NCBI RefSeq assembly: GCF_000003815.2
Contig: NC_049980.1
Span: 27,406,762 to 27,468,761 of the forward strand
Direction of reading: 5' to 3'
Origin: Branchiostoma floridae
Lineage: Eukaryota; Chordata; Leptocardii; Amphioxiformes; Branchiostomatidae
DNA: 62,000 nucleotides
Part shown: piece after piece, positions 22,201 through 32,146 of the stretch
Layout: every line of letters starts with the position of its first letter
Position numbering within the stretch: the first letter of the stretch is position 1
The notes under the pieces: model-generated
Told to the model about the DNA's origin: nothing
Databases searched by the model: none
The model's input: the letters and a program-made list of their open reading frames with translations, nothing else
Program-made: the position numbers and the translations under genes

Positions 22201-25200
22201 ATTGTTTTTTTTTTCTGCAGGCTTCCTGCCTCCCCTGTCCTACTCTGGACAGGACCATCCCTTCAAGGGTCTGTTGGCCAGTCAGCTGAGATGTAAACAG
22301 TGCTGGCACAAGGTAAGGCATAGTCTATCTCACACGACTTAAAAACACACTGTCAGTAAAAAGGAATTTACTTGACCAGTTAGAAGTCTGTTAGGAGTTT
22401 GAATTTTCAGGTTATGAATGTCAGAACATCCAGAGAAAGAGCTTGATAAAGCCTATATCAATATTCAAAAATAAAACTGTTACAGTTATAAAGAATGTCT
22501 TAGGTTTATATCTTTACTGAGATAATTCACACAACTTTATTTCATGTATACTCCACTTATTTCTCCTTCAGTGTCCAGTGAAGTATGATCACTTTGACAG
22601 CCTGTCACTCAGTCTCCCAGCAGATGAACTGGTAAGTAGATAGAGTTGATCACAACTAGCTATGGCTAAACAGTCTCTGTGACAATCTCTCCCACATAGG
22701 GCACATCATTCTGTAAGCTGACTGTCGCAGAGATCTATTCTCTCGATCCGCTTTACTTCTGCCATGCGCATCAGTCTAGCTTCTTCTTATTTCAACTGCC
22801 TGGACAGTACTAGTGTGCATCTCCTGCTGGATCTGTCATTTGCTAGCCTCCATAGCAGGCTCTCTATGGCCTTTTTTTGGCTCTTTTGCTTTTGTACTGG
22901 GTCGCTGATTGCTGGCCTCTCTNNNNNNNNNNNNNNNNNNNNNNNNNNNNNNNNNNNNNNNNNNNNNNNNNNNNNNNNNNNNNNNNNNNNNNNNNNNNNN
23001 NNNNNNNNNNNNNNNNNNNNNNGCGACCCAGTACAAAAAGAAATGGCCAGCAAAAGTGCCAAAAAAGGCCATAGAGAGCCTGCTATGGAGGCTATCATTT
23101 GCAAGGTCTAATCCCAGTACTCTGTGCCATGGCGACACCATATAAAAATCTTACTGTGCCAAAATCATGAAATGATTGTTTCTTTGCTATAAGTGGCCTA
23201 GTGGGTAGAGTGTTCGCCTTGCACTCGGTAGGTCGTGAGTTCGATCCCCGGCCGAGTCATACCAAAGACTCTAAAAATGGTACATGCTGCTTTCTCTGCT
23301 TAGCACTCAGCACTAATGAGAAAGAGTATGGGAGTTAAACACACATCACTACCAGCGGACCAGCCCCCTGCTGCAGTGGCTTGCACATGTGTGGCCCAAG
23401 GGCTTCAAAGTGGAGATGGGTGCCACCCTACGCGTCTGTAGATGCATGGGCAAACTTTAACTTAACTTTTAACTTTGCTATAAATCTTGGAGGATCCACA
23501 TCTGGCTGCTTAGCAAACTGACTTTTTGATCAACTTTTGTACATCTTCAAGATGTTTTTGATGGTCTTGGATTTCTTGGGTTAAGTGTGTTAATTTGTGG
23601 CTCTCCACAGGGCCCCCACACCTTGGAAGGTCTCCTTCAGCAGTTTGTGATGTCTGAGACGGTACAGAATGTGGAGTGTGAGAACTGCCAGAAGGTACAT
23701 AAAACAACAGTTTCCACTAGGAGTGGGTACCGGTACAAAAAAAATCAGGTCCGGTTCAGGTCCAGAGGATCAGGTTCAGGTCTGGACCTGAACCTGGACC
23801 TGATTCATTATGTGAAAACAAATGGTCCATTTTGCTGCAAAGAAATCTGTTTTGTGTAGTATTCGACTCCCACTGGCATTTTAAAAATCCTACAAGGCTA
23901 ACTACCTCTGTACGGTTGACTGTAAGAGTTGGTAAAAATGGCCATGGAGTCTACTCTGCTTCGCTCGTGTTATTTGTCTAGACCGGTAACCCTGAAAACG
24001 TGCAAATGCCTGATCATATAATCAGTTCATTTTCCAATTGGTCCAACATCCGGTCCACCGAATGGTTTAGACCGGTCCAATGAGCCCTAGTATCCTCTGA
24101 AAATATTTTACATGTAATAAGCTAACGACATAGAAAAAACATATATTTTGATTTTGTACCTTACTTGGGGTGAGCTCTCACTGGAACCTATCTGAAGAAA
24201 CTTCCCCGCACTTTTTCCTCCATGGCTCTTCTTAGCTCTTTAGTATTTTGCAGATTTGTAGCACTACTTAGATTGTCTTAGTAGGTAATTTGGGTCTTCC
24301 CTCTCCTCTTTTTCCTTTGGTAGTAGGCTCCCAAAGTATAAGAATGCAATGCAGTGACCACATAGTTTTTTTTTCTGTGCTGTTGAACTTTCTTGGTGAC
24401 AGATGGTAAATGTTGGTATAACTGTTGGTTTGCTAGCTTTTGCTTTTGACATGCCATCATACCTATTTATTATGTTCATCCCTTATGCCTCTGTGTGGTG
24501 GGGTCTTGCAGAGTAACTACAGGTTGGCAGAAAAGCCAGTGGTACTGTCATGCTACTAATCTTGTACCCCCAGGACCTTAACACAACTTTCCTCACTCCA
24601 CCCAGGTGTAAATATGGGTACCTCACTTTGGTTAGGTAGGTAGAAGGTGGTAGAGGAAGAGGGTTGGGTTCCACCTTTAAGTTCCAATAATGTGCCCTGG
24701 ACACAGTGGATAACAACACACTGCCTCTATGTCCTTAAAAAAGCTAAAGGACTACCTTAACCATTACCTACCTGTACCCCCTGCAGGCCTCCTGTCCCTG
24801 GGAGGAGGAGGGAGCTTCAGCCAGGACTGCTTTCATCAAGCAGCTCACACTGGGGAAGGTCAGTCAAGTTAACATCAAGGACACAAGAACTGATACTAGT
24901 GATAGATCATGCTCAATCCCTGGTGCTGAATGACATTCATACTGATACTGATGTTCCTGTCCCTGGTGCTGAATAACTTTCACACAGACACTACCATTCC
25001 TGTCCCTGGTGCTGAATGACATTTACACTGATACTAATGTGTCTGTCCTTGGTGCTGAATGACATTCACACTGATACTGCCATCCCTGTCCCTGGTGCTG
25101 AATGACATTCACACTGAAACTGTTGTCCCTGTCCCTGTCTTGGTGTCAGGGTCCCTGACATATGGATGGGCAGTAGTCAACAAGTTTAAGTCTTCCAGTT

Positions 25201-28200
25201 CCATATCGTAGTCCTTACTCCACTAGACATGATCAAATCTACATGTATGGACATATCTCCTCTCTAACTGCCTCAGTGAACGTGTGTTATGATTTTTGTA
25301 TGAAACTGTTTAATTCTTTAGATTGATATCAGACATATGAGCAGCCTTTTTTAGTAATGCATTACATATTTACATAATTCAGCTTATAAGCAGCCATGTT
25401 TTACAAGTAAATGATTTACTCTTGTACTTTAAGGTGTGTCTTGCCTAAATAAGGCTCCAACTAGCATGAACAGAAGTGCTATAGTCAAACAGCTGTATCT
25501 TCAGTTTGGAACGGAGAAAAAACATGAGATTTTCTATACATATGAACAAGATAGAGTTGCTTTCGACTGTGCATTACATTTTGACAAAAATTATATCATA
25601 ATCATACAATTAAGCAATATCTTAGCCATATCATTTTACAGTTATTGGCAATTTCCTAAGTCTTGCGGTTGGTTTGGAGCTGTGGAAATTTTAGAAGGTG
25701 TAACGGCTATGGCGTACTACAGGAATCGGCTTTGAAAAACATGATTTTTTATTTAGATATTGAGAAAAGTCTGATTTTCATGATTTTAAAAGATTTTTTG
25801 AGGCTGCAAAGACTTTGGTGGTGAATATTTCAATACCAAAGCACAAAGTCGACTTTGTTTGAGCGGATACATATAGACAGTCTTATTGAGTCTTCACTGC
25901 TCATATTTGCAACTTTTTAGCTCATGAGGCAAGCTTTAGAATATGATTTTATTCATAAAAATCCAGATTTTGTACAGTTTCTCCTAGTTGTCCCATCATT
26001 CACAGTCAATCACCCTGACAGCTTCATGATTATCAATGGATTTGTTTATTTAACACCTACATTCAAAGTCATTACTGGTGGTTACTTTTAATGTATGCAT
26101 AGAGTGGGAACAAAGAGACTAAAATACACATCTATTGCGCTATTACTCATGGTGGCCTGTTGTCGGGGGCATGTTGGCCCTAGACCCCAGGACTTGGCCT
26201 GTGTAGGCTAGCTTGTGGTAGCATCTCTATATAAGGTCATTGTCTACATCGATGTTTTGAAACAAATGGGTATTTACGTGCAATCATGCATCACAGTTTA
26301 CTTGTTGCATTCAACCTTTGCATTGCCACAGGGGCTGATAAAAAATGTACGGACCGAAATTGAGTTTGATTGCATGGGCCATGACGTATGATGTACGAAA
26401 CACGTTATGTACATCCAAGGAGCAGTAACTGTACATTTTTGTCCTATATTTCCTTCTTTGCAAAAACGAATCATCATAGCTTGAATGCCAACCGCAGGCT
26501 ACGAACAGGGTAACAATGAACACAAAGTTTTGCCCGCACGTAAAGTTCTACGGCGTGTCTGCGACTGCTCCAAAATTTGTCGGACTCCCTACGATTTCGT
26601 ACGGAGGCGGTACTTTATAAATATAATACCAGTTATGGATCCCAAAAAAATGCCCACATTTTAGCACGTAGACAGCACGTATTTGCACGTACGGCGGGTT
26701 GTGCTCTTGGCTTTAGAGAAATGTGTTGGGTTCAGACTCTGGTAAACTGCTTGAGTTGAGGGCTTGAGGTTCAAACAAAGATTATATTTGGAACAGTAGG
26801 GTGGACTAAGCAAAAATTGTTCTAACATAAAATTATGCGCTTCAAGTGTTAATTTGCTTCGGTTCCTACCACAGACATATCTTTCCAAGCAAAGAGTTTT
26901 CAAACTGAAGATATTTAGACCATAACAATGCTGGCATAAAAACATTACTCATAAAGTCACAAATCAATCATGTGTGCAACAGCATAATTTAACAGTATTT
27001 GCTTTGAGAGACCGTCAAACTAATCCTTCGCTTTGGTTTTGTTGTTGTTTTTTGGTAAAACAAACAAACTGAAAGGTGACATTATAGACAACCAATACAC
27101 ATCCTGCTTTCATTCTCAGACAGTCATTGTTAAAAGAACAATGCCCACCCAAGGACGCCGTGTAACGCCTGGCTTTATATAGTAGAAGCGATGTTTTAGG
27201 TTTGTTTATACATCATAAGAGCAGCTTGTATACAGACTTCCCTATAGGGCTTATTCAGTCACGTGATCCTCCCCCTGGCAACGAACGAAGTCGGCCATTT
27301 TGGTGTACCACAGTCAGCCCGCCTACAGTGGGGCCCTATGCAACTCGCCGTAGAAATTGTAAATATTTCCCAAGCAATGCACCATTTCCGTTCAAAACGT
27401 TTAGTTTCACAATCACAGTGCTTTGTCTTGACGTGGGATGTTGGTTCTGCACTGGTAAAGCGCACACAGATTGGGTAACAGTAAGATTTGCTTCGCGATT
27501 CTCTAGGAAAGCCGTGCGGGAATGAAAATACGAAGGGAAATTCCGAAAACAAACAGCGGAGTCCATAAATGACAGCAGGAGCATGTCCTCTAGTTCTTTG
27601 ATGAATTTACATGAAAAAAACAAAGAGTACAAGATACTTACTGTGTGTGAACAAAAACCGCGGCACAGGATACTATCCTGTGGTCGTCCAACTTCTGAAT
27701 GTCGAACTTTCCCGATCACTACGTAACGTTACTTCTATCAACTAAATCTCATCCTACACTACAGTATTTGTCCAGATACTACGTTGTCGCAAGGATTTTT
27801 CATCAAGTTGTTGTAAGCCTGGTACGTTTTTAACTGAGTGTGCAGAAAGTCTTTCACAGAACAAAATAACAAAGACAAGATCGTCGGACTTCGCTGTCAC
27901 CCCGTCACTGTTGCCGTGTCCGTAAAGTAGACTGGATCTCCGAAAACTTTCCCTCATTGATGAAATATGGATAATTTCTATCCGATTTTTGTAGCGAAAA
28001 TATGACTTGAGGTTGGGAGCTCTTTGCATAGTCAAACAGCGTGCAAACGACTTCACTTTCCTCGGAGTTAGAGACCTTCGGACACCGAGAATCTTCGCCG
28101 GGACTGGTGGTACACCAAGATGGAGGCGCACGGAGGGAAGGGGTGATGACGTCACGTGAATAAGCCCTATACATTACTGGTTTGTTTTTTTTCTAAGATT

Positions 28201-31200
28201 TTTGCAAGATTTAAGACTCAAATTTGCAACAAGTTTGGCACTGTCCGCCATCTTTGTTTGGAAGGAATGTTGCATTGGGAACGGCTCAACGGAGTGGGAA
28301 ATAACACAGCGATTTTCAAGGCAAATAGTGGAAAACTGGACAATGCTGAGCAAACTATTTCATGGTAAAAATTCTGTGAAAATAAGTGAAAAATCTATTA
28401 CAGTTGCCTCCATTGTGCAACATATTGCTACCTTTCACCCCCTTGATAGCAAAACAATGCGTGATAGGCCTTGGGGTAGCATGACAGGATGCCCAATTAG
28501 TTCTAAACTCATGCTAATGGTGGGAGGGGAGTAGCACCTCCCCCCTAGCACACCTTCACACCTTTTCGCCAGCACCTTGCTCATTTAATGAGGGCATTAC
28601 AGGGGTCGGCTTGGACATACCTTAAAGTACCGGAGTATTCATTCATCAACAGAACCTTATGGCTGGTCCATACAATGTGCCTTTGAATTTCTCGACTAGG
28701 CATGATCAAATGCACATGTACACTTAAGCTGCCCCAATGCATGTGTGTCTACATCCAGAAAACCTTGTGGTTGGTCCATACAGTACCCTAGGATTTCTCC
28801 ACTAGACATAACCAGATCTACATGTATCGATCTGTCTCCTCTCTAGCTGCCCCAGTGCATGTGTATCCACGTCCAGAGGACCGTGTGGCTGGACAATGGA
28901 AGCCCCACCAAGAGGAAGGACCAGGTGCTGTTCCCAGAGTACCTGGACATGGCAGCCTTCCGGTACAGGGCCGGCCTGCTGGGCGGGAAGGCTGGGGGAG
29001 TCAGGAACGGGAGAGTGCCAAACGGGATCCTGCATCGTGGGGAGTCTGTGCCGCAGAGGTAAACACACATGTACCTACTTCTTACAAACATGTACGGAGT
29101 TCAGGTACAGGGCGGGGCTGCTGGGTGGGAAGGCTGGGGGTGTGAGGAACGGGAGAGTGCCAAACGGGATTCTACATCGTGGGGAGTCTGTGCCGCAGAG
29201 GTAAACACACATGTACCTACTTCTTACATACATGTACGGAGTTCAGGTACAGGGCCGGACTGCTGGGTGGGAAGGCTGGGGGAGTCAGGAACGGGAGAGT
29301 GCCAAACGGGATCCTACATCGCAGGGAGTCCGTGCCACAGAGGTAAACACACATGTACCTATGTCGATGAATGTTGTTAGACTTCCAGGTAATAGGATAT
29401 GTGAGATAACAGTTGGATAGGTTTCACTGACAGAAGGTAGTAGATGCTACTTGAATCTTTCAACTATCTCCACAATCTATCCAGTAACTTGCTTGTACAT
29501 GTACCTAGTTTGTACATGTTTGAGGCATGTCAGTATATCTTGATGTTGTCTTTGTGACCTTCATGTGATACTGTAAACTGAAAGTTGCAGTTTTCACTGG
29601 ATTGTGTTTGAATAGTGGTTTGTAATAACATGCTTTGGAAACAGGTGGCATTCCCTTGGCACTGTTGTTCCTGTCCTTGGTGCTGAACGACATCTATGAT
29701 AATACTATTACACATGGCCATGAATTTACATTTATACTGACACTGTTCTAACTGTCCCTGGTGCTGAATGACATTCACACAGACCTTTCCTTGTCCTTAG
29801 TGCAGAATGACATTCACACTGAAAAAAAACCCAGCCCTTTTCCTGACACGGTTGTCCTTATCCCTACTGTTGAATTTTATTCACGATAACACTGTCATTC
29901 CATTCCCTGTTACTGAATGGTATGAACACTTGACAGTGTTGTGCATGTCCTTTTTTACTGCTTGACATGCACGCTGACACTACTACCGCTGTCCTTGGTG
30001 CTGAATGACATTCACACTGACAATGTTGTACCTCATACCCTGTTCTTGATAATGAACGTCCTTATTACTGAAAATGCTATTCTATGCTGACCACAAATAT
30101 AACACTGGTTTCCTTCTGTTCCTCTCCCCAGCCCAGTGAGCAGCTGCCTGAGTTCGCCTGTGTTCCCGTCCACCCCCCTGTTCTCCCCGTCGCGCCTGTC
30201 CTGTTACCCCAGTATGGCCATGATCAGTCCCTTCAGCCCGGCCAAGGAGTCTGTCTTCAAAAGCACTCCTTTCAGGTGAGTGACAATCTGCCAAATCTCA
30301 GTCATCTAGAATAACAATGTGCTGACAAAACTACCCTTAGCTTTTACTTGTAAAATTCATTTTGTATTGTCCTTTATAACGGCCACAGGCAGGTTCTGCC
30401 AATCCAATAGATGAATACTTAACACTACTCAATTCAAATGTAGAAAGACACTTGAAAAATTAAGTTTTTTTTATTACCATATAGAATAAATAAAAAAAAG
30501 AGTGGTTTACAGTACACAGAGGGAGATCGTATGGTATCCCATTTGATAGTTTAAACGTAGTATTTTCATCCGTGTCTTTACCATCCCATTCCAACATTTC
30601 CATTCAAGATGAGTAGGGCTGTACAGTGCTCTTGGCCAGGTATGCAAGTTGTAGCAAAGCTGCATTGTTCTGCCACTAGCTACCAAGAGTAATATGCTTC
30701 ACCTTACTTCAGAATGGCTACTTTACCTTTACCTGATGACCACAGAAAGCCGGTCCACACCTCTGTGTACAGACTGGTGGCGGTGATTGTGCATCTTGGC
30801 GAGGTGTTCTCTGGCCACTTCGTGTGCTACAGGCGTGCTCCAGAGGACGAGCACGGCAGCTTCAGCGAGAAGTGGATCAAGACGTCAGACATGATGGTCA
30901 GGAGAGTGCTGCTGCAGGAGGTGCTGGGGGCAGAGGTGCGTATGGTACATGGGTGCTACTACAGTCAAACCTGTATTAGCGGCCACCTTTGCATAGCAGC
31001 CACCTGGCCATAGTGGGCACTTTTTGTCGGTGCCTTGGATTCATAATGATTAAGAAATAGGCTTAGCGGCCACCTGTCCAACGCTGCCACTGCCACACGA
31101 TTTCCAGTCCCGTTGATACAGAAACACTGCCTATTGCAACCATACTGCAGCCTTATGTCACCCTGCACCGAGTTTGAAATTGTAGTTTGCGAGGATTTGG

Positions 31201-32146
31201 AGTTCCTGACTGGGTCATTTTGGCAGTAGCAGAAGGTATGCATGCCTTGAACATTAAAGTGAAGTCTTTGTCGGTGAATTTACTGATCAAGACAATGTAA
31301 CTTGGTGAGAAAGATTAGTGGGAACTGAAATCATGTGTAGCTTGCTCATGGTCAATTAATCGATATTTTCTCTATAGTGGCCACCTGTCTATAGTGGCCA
31401 TATTTCTCCAGTCCCTTGAGTGGCCGCTATAGACAGGTTTGACTGTATATAGTAGAGTAGATTCATCCCTCAAGCTACCAACATCTTGCACACTGCAGTC
31501 GTCCCTCAGAAAGACATCTGGAGCCGCATAGTTCAAGTTTTGAACTTTTATTCAGCTTCTTCAGTGGCTAGAGGCTAAATGACACAAGTACAGTGAAGTT
31601 TGCACTTATATACCTTTCCAGTGCATTCTGCCCTTGGTGCATATGGTGCTACTGTTAGAGATGTGTACCTAAGGCCACACTGACTTGATTTTATGGATGA
31701 CATCCTCTGGAGACCCCCCCAAAAATGCGTGAGGGTGAACAAAAAGAAAAATCCAGCCAAAAAAATGTTGCTTAACCACAGGACTTCCAGTCCATTCTTT
31801 CTCAGGCTTGATTACTCTTATGTACTAGACAATCGTTATCATTTCAATAATGCTTTATTGTCATTCTTGTTGAAAGAGGGGAACAAGAAAATTATTTTCC
31901 TGTTACGTCATGTGTCGAGTTCTTGTTTCCAGCTTGCACTGAAAGCAAACATGTTACAGTAGCCAGTTGTAGCCCTCTCCACCTACAGGTTCACTTCCTT
32001 TAGTCATACTTCCTACTACTAGACAAAGTGTAGTACTTGTACAACTTGTTAACAGAAAGTAGAGGAGTACAGGAGCTGACTATTCCATTATTTTACAGGT
32101 GTACCTCCTCTTCTACGAGAAAGTGCGAACAGTGTCTGCCAGATAG
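19207..32146 (+). CDS. USP30: Ubiquitin carboxyl-terminal hydrolase 30 orthologue, 15 core exons, 479 aa
   Basis: Mitochondrial outer-membrane deubiquitinase that opposes PINK1-Parkin mitophagy (known of the family). Exons: 19207-19312, 19601-19659, 19837-19951, 20264-20361, 20638-20688, 21100-21147, 21745-21805, 22221-22312, 22572-22631, 23611-23694, 24787-24858, 28847-29058, 30132-30275, 30746-30935, 32099-32146; all phases match. An in-frame TAA lies 15 bases before the ATG. Residues 8-25 are a membrane anchor (GGSAAAVIAGVYVLWGP) followed by the basic KGRRRKK, as in vertebrate USP30, which has a longer N terminus. The catalytic Cys is in GNTCFMN (C48), the His in SGHFVCYRR (H425), and a Ser in IKTSDMM (S448) occupies the third triad place as in USP30. 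Zinc-type CKQC and CENC pairs are present. Two extra in-frame exon copies follow exon 12. AATAAA occurs at 33289 and 33334. Confidence 0.95.
19985..20180. repeat. Degenerate CA-rich simple repeat
   Basis: Irregular acacacag/acagacac runs in USP30 intron 3. Open frames on the minus strand are low complexity and are not genes. Confidence 0.85.
22843..23092. repeat. Inverted repeat flanking an assembly gap
   Basis: tagcctccatagcaggctct at 22843 and ttttgtactgggtcgc on the left match, in inverted orientation, gcgacccagtacaaaaag at 23023 and the segment up to 23092 on the right. The arms are about 70-80 bp with small indels. The unresolved centre lies between them. This looks like a long hairpin or inverted-repeat element in USP30 intron 9 that the assembler could not close. 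Confidence 0.85.
22923..23022. other. Assembly gap of 100 N
   Basis: Exactly 100 N, a size commonly used for a gap of unknown length. It lies inside USP30 intron 9 between the arms of an inverted repeat, so no exon is expected to be lost. The flanking exons join in phase 0. Confidence 0.99.
23193..23475 (+). mobile_element. tRNA-derived SINE, plus orientation
   Basis: The tRNA-like head gtggcctagtgggtagagtg (A box) and gagttcgatcccc (B box) spans 23193-23260, followed by a non-tRNA body ending in aactttaacttaacttttaa. The stems do not pair well enough for a functional tRNA, and the element lies in a USP30 intron. Confidence 0.7.
23716..24092. repeat. Repeat element rich in ccggttcaggtcc motifs
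   Basis: Contains reiterated ggtccggttcaggtcc-type units and a near-perfect palindrome, caggttcaggtc-tgg-acctgaacctg. The ends (ccactaggagtgggtaccgg and the inverse of accggtccaatgagccctag) are loosely inverted. It lies in USP30 intron 10. The family is not identified. Confidence 0.5.
24555..24640 (+). mobile_element. Truncated SINE copy, opposite orientation
   Basis: cccaggtgtaaatatgggta and aacacaactttcctcactcc match the body of the SINE family at 11935, 17915 and 34165 when reverse-complemented. No tRNA-like head is evident. Confidence 0.5.
24918..25130. repeat. 43-bp minisatellite in USP30 intron 11
   Basis: ggtgctgaa recurs at 24922, 24965, 25008, 25051 and 25094, a regular 43-bp period. 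The unit is roughly tgtccctggtgctgaatgac plus attcacactgatactg. Degenerate units of the same sequence appear at 29660-30040 in the next intron. Confidence 0.9.
25190..25285 (+). pseudogene. Degenerate copy of the USP30 exon 12 acceptor and 5' end
   Basis: tccactagacatgatcaaat through ctcctctctaactgcctcag closely follows the 30-40 bases before and at the true exon 12 boundary (ctctctagctgccccag at 28841). Here the AG acceptor has become AA, so it should not be used. It is a relic of exon duplication. Confidence 0.6.
25424..28630. mobile_element. Possible large TIR element in USP30 intron 11
   Basis: gtactttaaggtgtgtc at 25424-25440 is matched by gacataccttaaagtac at 28614-28630, an inverted repeat identical at 16 of 17 positions. 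No transposase frame was recognised between the ends, and a smaller TIR element (27247-28167) is nested inside. The two ends may instead belong to different copies. Confidence 0.35.
27247..28167. mobile_element. 921-bp nonautonomous TIR element with TATA target duplication
   Basis: The left end gggcttattcagtcacgtga and the inverse of the right end (gggcttattcacgtgacgtc) form imperfect inverted repeats that continue for about 65 bp, to a shared ttggtgtaccac. TATA flanks both ends (27243-27246 and 28168-28171). Open frames inside (for example 27336-27719 minus) resemble no transposase that I recognise. It is inserted in USP30 intron 11. Confidence 0.75.
28650..28800 (+). pseudogene. Degenerate upstream copies of USP30 exon 12 sequence
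   Basis: ctgccccaatgcatgtgtgt at 28729 parallels the exon 12 start ctgccccagtgcatgtgtat at 28847, 118 bp downstream. The diverged reading is LPQCMCVYIQKTLWL against LPQCMCIHVQRTVWL. A further partial match, aaccttatggctggtccata, lies at 28653. The copy at 28729 is preceded by ttaag, an AG that might still be usable, but it lacks a pyrimidine tract. Confidence 0.65.
28963..29342 (+). repeat. Three-copy 142-bp tandem repeat carrying the 3' half of USP30 exon 12
   Basis: Copy 1 is the end of exon 12 (28963-29058). Copies 2 and 3 (29105-29200, 29247-29342) each have ttcag before and gtaaac after, are 96 bp long, and keep the phase (1 base, 31 codons, 2 bases), so each would add 32 residues in frame. 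The reading starts YRAGLLGGKAGG and ends RGESVPQR. The putative introns between them are 46 bp. Copy 1 and copy 2 differ at seven codons, all synonymous; copy 3 differs from copy 1 by six synonymous changes and one Gly-to-Arg. Confidence 0.9.
29660..30040. repeat. Degenerate 43-bp-type minisatellite in USP30 intron 12
   Basis: Units such as ccttggtgctgaatgacatt and cactgacaatgttgt recur with irregular spacing. They match the array at 24918-25130 on the other side of exon 12. Confidence 0.65.
30960..31447. mobile_element. 488-bp TIR element in USP30 intron 14
   Basis: The left end tacagtcaaacctgtattag followed by cggccac is inverted at the right end (gtggccgctatag, then acaggtttgactgta). Internal ctatagtggccacctgtc motifs repeat. 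No coding capacity. It lies just after exon 14. Confidence 0.8.

Noticed and set aside
22764-23145. Several overlapping open frames across the N gap on both strands
   Set aside because: They exist only because N translates as X, and their ends are the two arms of an inverted repeat read in opposite directions.
23193-23260. tRNA gene
   Set aside because: A- and B-box-like sequences are present, but the acceptor and anticodon stems pair poorly and a SINE body follows.
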